Shown: positions 51,202 to 59,771, counted from the first letter of the stretch. The stretch is DNA of 64,000 nt from Alistipes_A hominis (GCF_014288115.1 NZ_JACOOK010000004.1:124001-188000), one strand, 5' to 3'. The notes: generated from the sequence alone by a model not told the origin. Program-made: numbers and translations.

Positions 51202-51582
51202 ATGGATTTAAAAGGGCGGATTAAAATACTGAGTGTGCATTTGGGACTATCCATCCGGGAATTTGAACGCGAGTGCGGATTGAAACGGGGGAATATTTCC
51301 AACATGACAGGCGCTCTGGGGTCGGACAAGTTGTCGAAGATTATCCAGCGTTTCCCGAGCATCGACCTGTACTGGCTGTTGACCGGGCGGGGGAATATTT
51401 TCCGGGACGCTTCCGACGCCGGCGGCAAAACGAACTGCGAGGACGAAGACTTGCCGCTGGTGATCGACAGCATGGTGTCCAACCTGACCAATTATACGGA
51501 ATTGCAGTTGCGCCAGTTGAAATTGCTGCAAAAACTGATCGATCAGAATAAAAAAGAGCGCGATCCTTTGCAGAATCGATAA
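51202..51582 (+). CDS. Helix-turn-helix regulator (phage repressor-like)
   Basis: A 126-residue protein. MDLKGRIKILSVHLGLSIREFERECGLKRGNISNMT is an XRE-type helix-turn-helix, then LSKIIQRFPSIDLYWLLTGRGNIF, the standard continuation in Bacteroidota prophage-type HTH proteins, and a helical C-terminal segment (LTNYTELQLRQLKLLQKL) for dimer contact. The in-frame upstream GTG/ATG codons precede the promoter region, so the ATG at MDLKGR was chosen. Opposite and near a second small regulator. Confidence 0.75.
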   Translation: MDLKGRIKILSVHLGLSIREFERECGLKRGNISNMTGALGSDKLSKIIQRFPSIDLYWLLTGRGNIFRDASDAGGKTNCEDEDLPLVIDSMVSNLTNYTELQLRQLKLLQKLIDQNKKERDPLQNR

Positions 51583-51597
51583 AAAACGGTACTTTTG
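51567..51597 (+). promoter_or_regulatory. Promoter of rpsP-rimM
   Basis: TTTG, 19 bases, then TACTTTTG, the full Bacteroidota form. The TTTG is inside the end of the HTH gene. The leader is about 45 bases. Confidence 0.75.
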
Positions 51598-51646
51598 CAC
51601 CCTACTTACTTCAGTAGGTTGTGTAAAACCAATTAAAAATTACAAA

Positions 51647-52186
51647 ATGCCTGTAAAAATCAGATTAGCACGCCGCGGTAAAAAGGGTTATCCTTTCTAC
51701 CACATTGTCGTTGCCGACAGCAGGGCGCCACGTGATGGTAAATTCATTGAGAATATTGGGTCGTATAATCCCAATACCAATCCTGCCACAATCACACTCA
51801 ACTTTGACCAAGCATTGGCATGGTTGCAGAAGGGCGCTCAACCTACCGACACCTGTAGGGCGATTCTTTCTTACAAAGGGGTCATGTACAAGAAACATTT
51901 GCTGGGAGGCGTCAGCAAAGGTGCGTTCAGCGCCGAAGTGGCCGATGCCCGTTTTGCCCAGTGGATGGAACAGAAAGCCGAAAAGATCGCAGCTAAGGAG
52001 TCCAAACTCAGCGGAGACAAAGTAGCCGATAAGAAAGCCCGGTTAGAAGCGGAAAAGAAAGTGAAGGAAGCCCGTGCCGAAGCCGTTGCCGCCAAGAAAG
52101 CGGAAATCGCCGCTGCCGCTGCTGCCGCCGAGTCGACTGAGGCCGAGACCGAAGCGTCTGCCGAAGAACCGGCTGCCGAAGCCTGA
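51647..52186 (+). CDS. rpsP: 30S ribosomal protein S16 with Ala/Glu/Lys-rich tail
   Basis: Residues 1-85 are S16 (VKIRLARRGKKGYPFYHIVV, GSYNPNT). The C-terminal 90 residues are an Ala/Glu/Lys-rich coiled-coil or disordered tail (KKVKEARAEAVAAKKAEIA, EPAAEA), longer than the 80-90 residue S16 of other bacteria but usual for Bacteroidota. Cotranscribed with rimM after 10 bases. Confidence 0.97.
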   Translation: MPVKIRLARRGKKGYPFYHIVVADSRAPRDGKFIENIGSYNPNTNPATITLNFDQALAWLQKGAQPTDTCRAILSYKGVMYKKHLLGGVSKGAFSAEVADARFAQWMEQKAEKIAAKESKLSGDKVADKKARLEAEKKVKEARAEAVAAKKAEIAAAAAAAESTEAETEASAEEPAAEA

Positions 52187-52196
52187 TTTTTGCCTG

Positions 52197-52733
52197 ATGC
52201 AGGAGCGACGTAAAACGGCGGTCGGCCGTATCGCCAAGTCTTTCGGACTTTCGGGCGAGTTGATGGTCAGTCTGTTCGATACGTTTCCTGCCGATTTTGA
52301 TACGAAGGAACCGCTTTTTGTCGTGATCGACAAACTGGCGGTTCCTCTTTTTTGCGACCGTTTCGAGCGCCGCGGAAGGCGTAGCGCGCTGGTCGTATTT
52401 TCCGATTTCTATTCCGAAAAACGCACGGACGAGTTGATCGGCTGCGAACTTTTCCTGGAGGGGGAGGAGGATGTGCCGGATGGAGAACCGCTGGATCCGG
52501 ATGCCGATGAATTTTATCCGGAAGACCTGGTCGGATTCGGCGTAATGGTCGATGAGGCCGGGGAGGGGATCGTGACCGGATTTATTGACGGGGAGAATCC
52601 GCTGTTCCTGCTGTCGCTGGACGGAAAGTCCGTTTACGTTCCCGTCGCCGACGAGTTTATTACCGAGATCGACGTTGCCGGGCGGAAAATCCGGATGCAA
52701 CTGCCCGAAGGACTGATCGATCTGAACGATTGA
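52197..52733 (+). CDS. rimM: 16S rRNA processing protein RimM
   Basis: A 178-residue assembly factor for the 30S head. TAVGRIAKSFGLSGELMVSL near residue 6 is the RimM N-terminal barrel; the PRC-barrel half has EDLVGFGVMVDEAGEG, PVADEFITEIDVAGRKIRM and a LPEGLIDLND end. It starts 10 bases after rpsP. The order rpsP-rimM is conserved in bacteria; trmD and rplS do not follow here. Confidence 0.92.
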   Translation: MQERRKTAVGRIAKSFGLSGELMVSLFDTFPADFDTKEPLFVVIDKLAVPLFCDRFERRGRRSALVVFSDFYSEKRTDELIGCELFLEGEEDVPDGEPLDPDADEFYPEDLVGFGVMVDEAGEGIVTGFIDGENPLFLLSLDGKSVYVPVADEFITEIDVAGRKIRMQLPEGLIDLND

Positions 52734-52776
52734 TATGCGAAGCGCGCCTGCCGCGCCGTCGAAACGAGTCGGGCGG

Positions 52777-53397
52777 TCAGCCCTTCTCCGAAACTGGTTC
52801 CTCCGGTTTTTCGGGTTCGCTCTGCGAAAGTTTTTTGAAAATCTCGCGTCCGACCCATGCGTCGGTCGCCGCGTAAAGTTGCTGTGCGGGCGTCAGTTGC
52901 TGTGCTTCCCAGTTGCTGAGACGCTGGGCTTTCGAGATGCGGATGTTCAGCGTGATGGCGGCCAGTTTGCGTAGACTTTTGTCGGTAATCCCGTACCGCG
53001 GGGCTATGTTCTGCAATTCCACGAATTTTTTTGGAGGAAACCGGTGCCACGAACGCAGCATCCGGACGTCTTCGTATACGGCGACGCCGACTTTGGCGAT
53101 CCGGTCGGAAGAGAGTACGCGCTGTACGGATTCGGGCAGCCCGATCAGGTTCAGCCGGAACAAGAAGGCTTTGTCGTCGGCCGAGAGTTGTAGCAGCGCC
53201 ACCTTGTTGAAATGTCCTTTCGTGAACGACGGCCGGGTCTCCGTATCGAATCCGATCAACGGGAAGCGGCTCAGGTATTCGCAGGCAGCCTCCGCCGCTT
53301 CCGGAGTATCGACGACGACGATTTCCCCGGGGAATGCCCCTATCGACAGTTGGTTGATCGCTTCGTTGGTTATGCTTTCCGCGTAAATTTTTCCCAT
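52777..53397 (-). CDS. DEDDy 3'-5' exonuclease (RNase D-like)
   Basis: A 206-residue nuclease. LIGFDTETRPSF near residue 50 (motif I, D and E), VYEDVRML near 108 (motif II) and YAATDAWVGREIF near 180 (motif III, Y-x3-D) are the DEDDy set. No HRDC domain, so a short stand-alone exonuclease typical of Bacteroidota, that could trim RNA or DNA ends. MGKIYAESI was chosen as start; a Met three residues upstream is possible. It is 12 bases behind recQ and likely cotranscribed. Confidence 0.87.
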   Translation of the reverse strand: MGKIYAESITNEAINQLSIGAFPGEIVVVDTPEAAEAACEYLSRFPLIGFDTETRPSFTKGHFNKVALLQLSADDKAFLFRLNLIGLPESVQRVLSSDRIAKVGVAVYEDVRMLRSWHRFPPKKFVELQNIAPRYGITDKSLRKLAAITLNIRISKAQRLSNWEAQQLTPAQQLYAATDAWVGREIFKKLSQSEPEKPEEPVSEKG

Positions 53398-53408
53398 CGG
53401 CCGCAAAT

Positions 53409-55316
53409 TTACGGATTTATCCGAAGTTTCCCGTCACTTTCTTCGATTATTTTCTTTTCCCGGAGCAGGACGGTCACGCACTCCAGGATATGACGGATGT
53501 CGCGGCGTATCTGCGCTGCGAGCGACCGCACGTCGGCCGGCCCGCCGGACAGCCGGGAGAGGATTTCCCGTTGCAGGGCCTGTTGTCCGGGTGTATCCGT
53601 CCCCCTTTTTTTCTGTTCCAGGCAACGGTCGCACGCGCCGCACGGGACTGCATCCGTTTCTCCGAAATAACGCTGTATCAATACGCTGCGGCACTCCGCC
53701 GGCTCGGTGGCGTAACGGAACATGCTGTCGAGCCGTTTTTCGGCCACGGCTTTGCGCCGGGCGTAGCTTTCCGGCGAGATCCGGACGTTGGCCACCGGCA
53801 AACGCTCTTCGGAAAGGATCAGCATCGGACTTCTTCCGCCCGGAATGTAGCGGATGATGTGCAACTGCCACAATTTCTTAAAAAGTTCGTGCAGACGGGC
53901 CACGGTGTATCCCGACAGATGCGCCAGTTCGTCCTCGTCGATCGCGGCGAAGTCGCTGAAAAGTCCCGTGTAACGGCGCAGCAGCACGGTGATCAGGTGG
54001 TCGAGTTCCTTGCGGTCGACGCGGATCCGGTAGAGTTCGTCGCGCGGCACGACGAACCGGATCCGCGGCGGGTTATCCGACTCGTCGGTCAGGATCAGGT
54101 AGCCGTTCGTCTGTAGGATTTTGATGGCGTTGAGCGCTGTCGGGACGAAAAAGCGGAATCGCGCGGCGAATTCGTAGACGTTGAACGGGTGGACGGTTCC
54201 CTTGCCGTCCCCTACGGCGACGGAGAGGTAGTTGAACAGCGCTTCGTATACGTTCAGGATCGTTTTTACGGGCGGAAAGTCGAGTTGCATCCGGCGCGTC
54301 GCCAGCGGGGTATCTCCCTCGGACAGCAACAGCACCGCATAAGCCTTTTTACCGTCCCGTCCGGCCCGTCCGGCTTCCTGATAATAGGCTTCCAACGAAT
54401 CGCACGGGTCGTAGTGCACGACGATCCGGACGTCCGCCTTGTCGATGCCCATACCGAATGCATTGGTAGCGACCATGACCCGCAGCCGTCCCCGTATCCA
54501 GTCGTCCTGCCGCGCTGCCCGCATCAGGTATCCCATGCCGCCGTGGTAGAATCCGGCCGTTATGCCGTTTTCGTTCAGGAATCCGGCGATGGTTTCCGTC
54601 TTTTCGCGGGTGCGTACGTAGACGATGCCCGTTCCCGGAACGTTGTTCAGGATGCGCAGCAGGTGCTCGTGTTTGTCTTCTGTGTTGCGCACTACGTAAC
54701 ACAGGTTGCTGCGCGCGAAACTCGTCCGCAGGACGTGCGGTTCGCTGAATTTCAGTTGTTGCATGATGTCTTCGGCCACTTCCGGCGTTGCCGACGCGGT
54801 CAGCGCCAGCACCGGTATTTCGGGCTGCAACTCCCTCAGCCGGGCGATCCGCAGGTAAGACGGGCGGAAGTCGTATCCCCACTGCGAGATGCAGTGGGCT
54901 TCGTCGACGGCCAGCAGCGATACCCGCATTTTGGCGAAACGCGTCCGGAACAATTCGCTGTCGATGCGTTCCGGCGCAATGTACAGGAATTTCACGTCGC
55001 CGTAGACGCAGTTGTCGAGAATCCGGTCGATGTCGCGCGGCTGCATACCCGAATGAATCGACTCGGCGAGGATGCGCCGGCGGCGCAGTTGGTCGATCTG
55101 ATCTTTCATCAGCGCGATCAGCGGCGTCACGACGATGCACACCCCGTCCAAAGCAAGGCCCGGTACCTGGTAGATGACCGATTTCCCGCCTCCGGTAGGC
55201 ATCAGCACCAACGTATCCCGACCTGCGCAGACCGATTCGATCGTTTCGAGCTGTAACGGACGGAAATCGTCGTACCCCCAGTATCGTTTCAGTATTTGGC
55301 GCAGCCGTTCGGTCAT
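53409..55316 (-). CDS. recQ: RecQ-family ATP-dependent DNA helicase, without HRDC
   Basis: A 635-residue helicase. Motif I is MPTGGGKSVIYQVPG near residue 40, motif II VDEAHCISQWGYDFRPSY near 137, and motif VI HYDPCDSLEAYYQEAGRAGRDG near 305. A zinc-binding region CGACDRCLEQKK near 540 and a winged-helix end (LRRDIR... LREKKIIEESDG) make up the RQC part. HRDC is absent. Usual E. coli RecQ has 609 residues. It is the second gene of sagB-recQ-exonuclease, and it overlaps the sagB-like gene end by four bases. Confidence 0.93.
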   Translation of the reverse strand: MTERLRQILKRYWGYDDFRPLQLETIESVCAGRDTLVLMPTGGGKSVIYQVPGLALDGVCIVVTPLIALMKDQIDQLRRRRILAESIHSGMQPRDIDRILDNCVYGDVKFLYIAPERIDSELFRTRFAKMRVSLLAVDEAHCISQWGYDFRPSYLRIARLRELQPEIPVLALTASATPEVAEDIMQQLKFSEPHVLRTSFARSNLCYVVRNTEDKHEHLLRILNNVPGTGIVYVRTREKTETIAGFLNENGITAGFYHGGMGYLMRAARQDDWIRGRLRVMVATNAFGMGIDKADVRIVVHYDPCDSLEAYYQEAGRAGRDGKKAYAVLLLSEGDTPLATRRMQLDFPPVKTILNVYEALFNYLSVAVGDGKGTVHPFNVYEFAARFRFFVPTALNAIKILQTNGYLILTDESDNPPRIRFVVPRDELYRIRVDRKELDHLITVLLRRYTGLFSDFAAIDEDELAHLSGYTVARLHELFKKLWQLHIIRYIPGGRSPMLILSEERLPVANVRISPESYARRKAVAEKRLDSMFRYATEPAECRSVLIQRYFGETDAVPCGACDRCLEQKKRGTDTPGQQALQREILSRLSGGPADVRSLAAQIRRDIRHILECVTVLLREKKIIEESDGKLRINP

Positions 55317-55951
55317 CGGCGGGCCGGGATTCCTACGGTCTGCCCCAGTGCGATATGCTGCGACGATTTCAATCCGAGCGTTTTGGCGACCTCTTCGCGG
55401 TTGACCGTCGAGTGAACCACCACGGCCAGCCCTTCGGAAGCCCCGTACAGGTAGACGTTTTGCGCGATCAGTCCGGCGTCGATACCGGCGGTGACGGCGT
55501 TGCCCTGCATGTCGCCCTGCGTCATCCGCATGTAGTCGGCCACGAAGATCAGGATCCAGTCCCCGGTGCGGGTGTACTCCTGGCTGTTGACCTTGCCGCG
55601 CAGATCGCCTTCGGCGACCGGAACCAACGCGTGCGCTTCGGCGTCGTAGCGGTAAGCCCCTTTACGACCGATCAGGTAGAGGTCGATCTCCTGGCGGTTC
55701 AGCGCCGACGGCGCCGTGCGGCGGCCGTCTTCGCGGTTGATTCCCCAAGCTGCCCACAGCAGGTCGGAGAGTTGTTGCTGCGACAGCGATTTTTCGCCGT
55801 CCATCGTGCGGTTCGTCGCACGTTTCGACAACGCCTCCATCAAAGGCATTCCTCCGGTTTTGGACGGAGCCGGAAGTTTGATGATATTGTTCTGTGCCAT
55901 AGCCCATGAAGTTAATAACAGTGTCGTAAGTGTCAAAATTGCTTTTCTCAT
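55313..55951 (-). CDS. Secreted SagB/ThcOx-type nitroreductase-like protein
   Basis: A 212-residue protein with a signal peptide (ILTLTTLLLTSWAMAQ), so probably periplasmic, and a FMN-binding nitroreductase fold: ALSKRATNRTMDGEKSLS near residue 42, WAAWGINREDGRRTAPSA near 67 and AGLIAQNVYLYGASEGLAVVV near 160. Cytoplasmic relatives reduce nitro groups or oxidise azolines; an exported enzyme must bring its FMN with it or be exported folded, so the substrate and pathway are open. The gene overlaps recQ. Confidence 0.8.
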   Translation of the reverse strand: MRKAILTLTTLLLTSWAMAQNNIIKLPAPSKTGGMPLMEALSKRATNRTMDGEKSLSQQQLSDLLWAAWGINREDGRRTAPSALNRQEIDLYLIGRKGAYRYDAEAHALVPVAEGDLRGKVNSQEYTRTGDWILIFVADYMRMTQGDMQGNAVTAGIDAGLIAQNVYLYGASEGLAVVVHSTVNREEVAKTLGLKSSQHIALGQTVGIPARR

Positions 55952-55974
55952 CGGATTCGGACGTTTTGTTCCTA

Positions 55975-55982
55975 CAAATTTA
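55975..55982 (-). promoter_or_regulatory. -7 promoter element of sagB-recQ-exonuclease
   Basis: Minus-strand TAAATTTG matches TAnnTTTG, 23 bases before the start of the sagB-like gene. Confidence 0.5.
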
Positions 55983-56070
55983 ATTTATTTTTTTTACCTT
56001 TACTAATGCTAAAACGAACGGACGGCGTCGGACGCGTTCGTCTTCCGTAAATTTTATAAATTGTTTTTCC

Positions 56071-56991
56071 ATGAAAAGAATACTTGCTTTTTTGTCGCTG
56101 GTCGTTTTGTGCTGCGCCGAAGCATCCGCTCAGACGCCGCAGCCGTTGTATCCGGACGGGAAGTTCGACGGCGACAACGGACTCGACTCTTCGGTCACGG
56201 CCGATCGCGACGGCGTCCGTTTCGGCGTTGCCGTCCCGGATTATTTCCTGTTCCGTCCTGCGCCGGACAAGGCGAACGGACAGTGCGTCGTCGTCCTGCC
56301 CGGGGGCGGTTACGGTTGTGTTTGCTACCAGCGCGAGGGGATCGACGTAGCCCGCTGGCTGAACGAAAACGGAGTTACGGCCGTCGTCCTGCGCTACCGG
56401 ATGCCGAACGGACACAGCGAAATACCGCTGACCGATGTGCGCCGAATGTTTCGCACCGTGCGCGAAAATGCCGCCGAATGGGGAATCGACCCGTGCCAGG
56501 TCGGCGTCATGGGCTTTTCGGCGGGGGGGCATCTGGCGGCCTCGGCTCTGACGCTGTTCGAATTCAGTTACGCGCGTCCCGATTTCGGGATACTGATCTA
56601 TCCGGTGATTACGATGCAGGACGGATTCTCTCACGGGGGAAGCCGCGATAACCTGATGGGCAAAGATCCGTCCGAAGATCTGATCCGGAGATTTTCGACC
56701 GAGCGGCACATCGTTGCCGCCACGGAACATACTCCCGCCACTTCTCCGTGTTTCATCGCGCTGAGCAGCGACGACGAAGTGGTTCCGACGCGCAACAGTA
56801 CGATGTTCTACGATTCGCTGTGCTCGAAAGGCGTTCCCGCCGAACTGCACGTTTATCCCACCGGTCGTCACGGTTGGATCGGCGACTTCGTCTATTGGGA
56901 CGAGTACCATGCGTCGCTGTCCCGCTGGCTAAAGCAATTGCGAAAGAAAGCCGCGGCGGCCGATACCGCCTGTCCGAAACTTTCTCGGTAG
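56071..56991 (+). CDS. Secreted alpha/beta-hydrolase, BD-FAE/acetyl xylan esterase-like
   Basis: A 306-residue enzyme with a signal peptide (ILAFLSLVVLCCAEASAQ). VVVLPGGGYGCVCYQREG near residue 75 is the oxyanion region, GFSAGGHLAASAL near 155 the nucleophile elbow with Ser, SSDDEVVPTRNS near 240 the Asp, and PTGRHGWIGDF near 275 the His, so the triad is complete. These enzymes cleave acetyl or feruloyl esters from plant polysaccharide. The 5' neighbour genes are not glycan-related. Confidence 0.85.
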   Translation: MKRILAFLSLVVLCCAEASAQTPQPLYPDGKFDGDNGLDSSVTADRDGVRFGVAVPDYFLFRPAPDKANGQCVVVLPGGGYGCVCYQREGIDVARWLNENGVTAVVLRYRMPNGHSEIPLTDVRRMFRTVRENAAEWGIDPCQVGVMGFSAGGHLAASALTLFEFSYARPDFGILIYPVITMQDGFSHGGSRDNLMGKDPSEDLIRRFSTERHIVAATEHTPATSPCFIALSSDDEVVPTRNSTMFYDSLCSKGVPAELHVYPTGRHGWIGDFVYWDEYHASLSRWLKQLRKKAAAADTACPKLSR

Positions 56992-57156
56992 CGGAGAACG
57001 GCCGTTTTGCGGATTGTAATGCCGACCGGTATGGTTCTTAGACCGGCGATTTCGATTACGTCTGCCGTTTCAGCGGGTAATGCCGGAGGCGTCCGCGCCG
57101 GACAGCGGCCGAACGGAATCGGGATTTTCCGAGTTTTCGCAAAAAATGCGGTAAAC

Positions 57157-57187
57157 TTGGAAAATCGAAAATCTTTGTTTACATTTG
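57157..57187 (+). promoter_or_regulatory. Promoter upstream of the 64-residue membrane protein
   Basis: TTGG, 19 bases, then TACATTTG. The start site would be about 12 bases before the leader hairpin. Confidence 0.6.
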
Positions 57188-57205
57188 TCTTATCGAAAAG
57201 GTTCT

Positions 57206-57239
57206 GACCCCCCGACAGGGGTCGGGATTTTTTCTTTTT
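57206..57239 (+). terminator. Leader terminator with an alternative hairpin
   Basis: CCCGAC with GTCGGG around AGGG, then ATTTTTTCTTTTTG, forms a terminator between promoter and gene. GACCCC with GGGGTC, sharing bases of both arms, makes a competing hairpin. This is the layout of an attenuator or of a small RNA. Confidence 0.6.
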
Positions 57240-57257
57240 GTTAACGCAAACGAATCG

Positions 57258-57452
57258 ATGAAACCGAAGACACGATTTTATGTTTATGTGGCGTTCCTGC
57301 TGCTCTCGGTGTTTTGCCTCGGGGGAAGCGTGGTGTTGTGTCTGTTCGACGGGGAGATGCGCAATTACCTGACCGTGCTGATCCTGTCGTGTTGTGCGGT
57401 AACTTTTCTTTACCTGCTGCGGCAGATGCTCAATCTGAACGATAAAGGCTGA
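57258..57452 (+). CDS. 64-residue two-helix membrane protein
   Basis: MKPKTRFYVYVAFLLLSVFC, then a short loop FDGEMRN and a second helix YLTVLILSCCAVTFLYLLRQ, ending NLNDKG. Two transmembrane segments with Cys in each. The start has no strong ribosome site but follows the leader closely. No family recognised. greA follows 50 bases on. Confidence 0.6.
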   Translation: MKPKTRFYVYVAFLLLSVFCLGGSVVLCLFDGEMRNYLTVLILSCCAVTFLYLLRQMLNLNDKG

Positions 57453-57502
57453 AAAGCTGCGGCGTGAATTCCTGAAAACATTTAAACTCAATCATTATTA
57501 TT

Positions 57503-57979
57503 ATGGCATCAAACGTTGTTTATTTAACCGAAGCGGGTTTACAAAAGCTGAAAGACGAACTGGATCACCTCCGTTCGGTCGAGCGTCCTGCTATTTCCGC
57601 CGCGATCGCAGAAGCCCGCGACAAAGGCGATCTGTCGGAGAATGCAGAGTATGATGCGGCCAAAGAGGCTCAGGGCATGCTTGAGATGCGTATTGCCAAG
57701 TTGGAGGATACCGTTGCCAATGCAAGGGTGCTCGACGAATCGCGTATTGACACCAGTACCGTTCAGATTCTGAACCGCGTAACTCTTAAAAATATAACCA
57801 CCGGGAAGGTCGTGGAGTACACCCTGGTTTCCGAAAACGAGGCCAACCTGAAAGAGGGCAAGTTGTCGATCGGTACCCCGATCGCACAGGCGCTGCTCGG
57901 ACACAAAAAGGGCGAAGAGGTCGACGTTACCGTTCCGTCGGGCGTGCTGCGTTTCGAGATACTGAATATTTCGATCTGA
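57503..57979 (+). CDS. greA: Transcription elongation factor GreA
   Basis: A 158-residue factor that restarts stalled RNA polymerase by cleaving the RNA 3' end. The N-terminal coiled coil has RDKGDLSENAEYDAAKEAQG near residue 36, with the acidic tip residues, and the C-terminal FKBP-like half ends PSGVLRFEILNISI. Length and residues match. A perfect terminator follows. Confidence 0.95.
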   Translation: MASNVVYLTEAGLQKLKDELDHLRSVERPAISAAIAEARDKGDLSENAEYDAAKEAQGMLEMRIAKLEDTVANARVLDESRIDTSTVQILNRVTLKNITTGKVVEYTLVSENEANLKEGKLSIGTPIAQALLGHKKGEEVDVTVPSGVLRFEILNISI

Positions 57980-58005
57980 CCGGTTGGGTTTCCTGAATAT
58001 ATTTA

Positions 58006-58038
58006 CGGATCCGGTCGATTTCGACCGGATCCGTTTTT
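58006..58038 (+). terminator. Terminator after greA
   Basis: CGGATCCGGTCGA with its exact complement around TT, then TTTTT. Confidence 0.92.
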
Positions 58039-58110
58039 AATTAATTTATAATCTGTTTTTTAGGGATAACCCGTTGTCCGAGATAACCGTCCTGTTTGTT
58101 GCCTGTTAAA

Positions 58111-58308
58111 TTAATTGTCGATTTCTTTTTTGTATAACTCCCACAATTTGTCGTTGTTGATGGGCGATCCGATTAGACGTACACGATTGTTTTTAATTAA
58201 AATTTGCTTGTCGAGAATCTTGTCGAGTAATTCAGGTGCATCTGTGCGATTATTATTTACGCAGGCAAAAAGAAGTATGTTGGTTAATACGACAAAAATT
58301 ATTTTCAT
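58111..58308 (-). CDS. Small lipoprotein behind the beta-propeller gene
   Basis: A 65-residue protein, MKIIFVVLTNILLFAC and then VNNNRTDAPELL, with lipobox LLFAC, so a lipid-anchored peptide. The start overlaps the propeller stop by four bases (ATGA). No family recognised. AT-rich. Confidence 0.6.
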   Translation of the reverse strand: MKIIFVVLTNILLFACVNNNRTDAPELLDKILDKQILIKNNRVRLIGSPINNDKLWELYKKEIDN

Positions 58309-59429
58309 TTCAAATGATAGGTTATCAGGACTCCGTCGCCTTCGTCCATATGTTTTTTTACTGAATCCGGTAATGTACATAATCCGTTTTTCATCTGAAA
58401 AATATAAGTCGAATAATCATAAAGTGAAAAAATCTGATTGTCGAAATAAGCCAGTGGTTTTTGCAAAAAGCGGGATGTATCTTTGATTATGTTCGTGCCC
58501 ACCGCCGTTTGGCGATTCAGATCGTATATGAAAGGCTGTCCTCCGTATTTATCTTCATTGAATTGTCCGATCATATATTTGGGTGTCATGATCGGTGTTT
58601 CGCTCAGATAATGAAATCCGGATAGTCTTTCCGGGTCGTTTTTTGCCTCTAGTGGGGCTTTTCTGTTTTTGAAATCGATGTGATAAACTTTCACTGAATC
58701 CGGCGCTTTTCTGTCGAAAACGGCTATGGAATCTGAAACCAGCGTATTAAAGACGAAATATCCTTTGGAATGAGTTAAATACGAGAATCGGGATAAGACG
58801 CTACAGTCGTTTTCATTTGTCGGGAAAATGCTGTTTTTGATATTCATATCCGAATCGGTAATATATATGCGGTAAGGTTGTTGGCCGGGAGAAAGGATGG
58901 CGCCGTCGACTACAGCCCATGAAAAAATGTAATTTCCGTTATCGAAAACAGCCATATCATAAACAACAAACGGTAGAGTTTTCTTTGTGATGAAGTTCCC
59001 GTTTTGGATGTCATGTAGCAACAATTCGTGTTTAATATTGTCGATCAGGTAAATAAATTTGTCGTCTACGGTAAAATTGCGAAGTTGGATATACTCTTTC
59101 GGCCCGCGCCCCCTGTTCCCTGTTTTGTATAGAAATTTCCCGTTTCTGTCAAAAACCAGTACTTGGTTTCGGTCTATAAAATCAAAAATAAAGATTTTAT
59201 CGTTTTTTACGATTAATTTATCGATTTCTCTAAAAAGACCGTCCGGATGGGCTTCCAATAAAATATATTCTACGGTGTCGATATAGTTCGCTGCGGTACT
59301 ATCCTCTTGTTCGATCCAGGAAAGATTTTTTTGATCGTTTTGCGATATCGTATTTGGTTGTTGAGTACAGGCAGAGATGCTGGATAAAATTATGCAGGGT
59401 AAAATTGTCTTTATAAAATAGTTCATCAT
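58305..59429 (-). CDS. 6-bladed beta-propeller lipoprotein (DUF5128-like)
   Basis: A 374-residue lipoprotein (lipobox SISAC near residue 20). Propeller blades are seen in YILLEAHPDGLFREIDKLIV, NQVLVFDRNGKFLYKTGNRGRGPKEYI, KFIYLIDNIKHELLLHDI and later. RGRGPKEY is the signature of Bacteroidales DUF5128/6-bladed propellers, often in pairs with NVEALA peptides, as here. Function unknown; likely at the outer face of the outer membrane. More AT-rich than core genes. Confidence 0.8.
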   Translation of the reverse strand: MMNYFIKTILPCIILSSISACTQQPNTISQNDQKNLSWIEQEDSTAANYIDTVEYILLEAHPDGLFREIDKLIVKNDKIFIFDFIDRNQVLVFDRNGKFLYKTGNRGRGPKEYIQLRNFTVDDKFIYLIDNIKHELLLHDIQNGNFITKKTLPFVVYDMAVFDNGNYIFSWAVVDGAILSPGQQPYRIYITDSDMNIKNSIFPTNENDCSVLSRFSYLTHSKGYFVFNTLVSDSIAVFDRKAPDSVKVYHIDFKNRKAPLEAKNDPERLSGFHYLSETPIMTPKYMIGQFNEDKYGGQPFIYDLNRQTAVGTNIIKDTSRFLQKPLAYFDNQIFSLYDYSTYIFQMKNGLCTLPDSVKKHMDEGDGVLITYHLK

Positions 59430-59498
59430 GAGATAATATTATTTATGCTTTAACAACAGAGACAGATTTTTATATCTGTCTCTGTTGTTTATATTCGA

Positions 59499-59771
59499 TT
59501 AACCGTGTAAATTGCAAGGACGGCGTTCGCAATGTGTACCCGTTCCTTGACAGGTTACAACCGTTGTCTGGCAATAGATTGGTTTCCCTTTTTTGTCATA
59601 GCCGATAAGAGCGCCGCAAGTAAAACTCATAGGAGCTCCTTTGTCTGAAGATGATTCATCTTGACTTAGAGCCTCTATATCTCCCACCAGTAGATCATAT
59701 TTAGTATTTGCCGGTGTGGAAACGTTGTAAAAAGTTACTGCCGCATTTCTCCGTCTGACTGTTTGCTTGCT
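59499..59771 (-). CDS. NVEALA-like small peptide, start codon not visible
   Basis: A reading frame that encodes NAAVTFYNV, then LLVGDIEALSQDESSSDKG and a Cys-rich core, FTCGALIGYDKKGKPIYC, then CQGTGTHCERRPCN. The D-I-E-A-L leader end followed by a Cys-rich peptide is typical of NVEALA proteins, which sit next to beta-propeller genes in Bacteroides. A perfect GGAGG lies just upstream of the expected N-terminus, but no ATG, GTG or TTG is in frame there; the first in-frame start, a GTG, is inside the leader. Either the gene is broken or a rare start is used. Confidence 0.65.
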   Translation of the reverse strand, partial: SKQTVRRRNAAVTFYNVSTPANTKYDLLVGDIEALSQDESSSDKGAPMSFTCGALIGYDKKGKPIYCQTTVVTCQGTGTHCERRPCNLHG

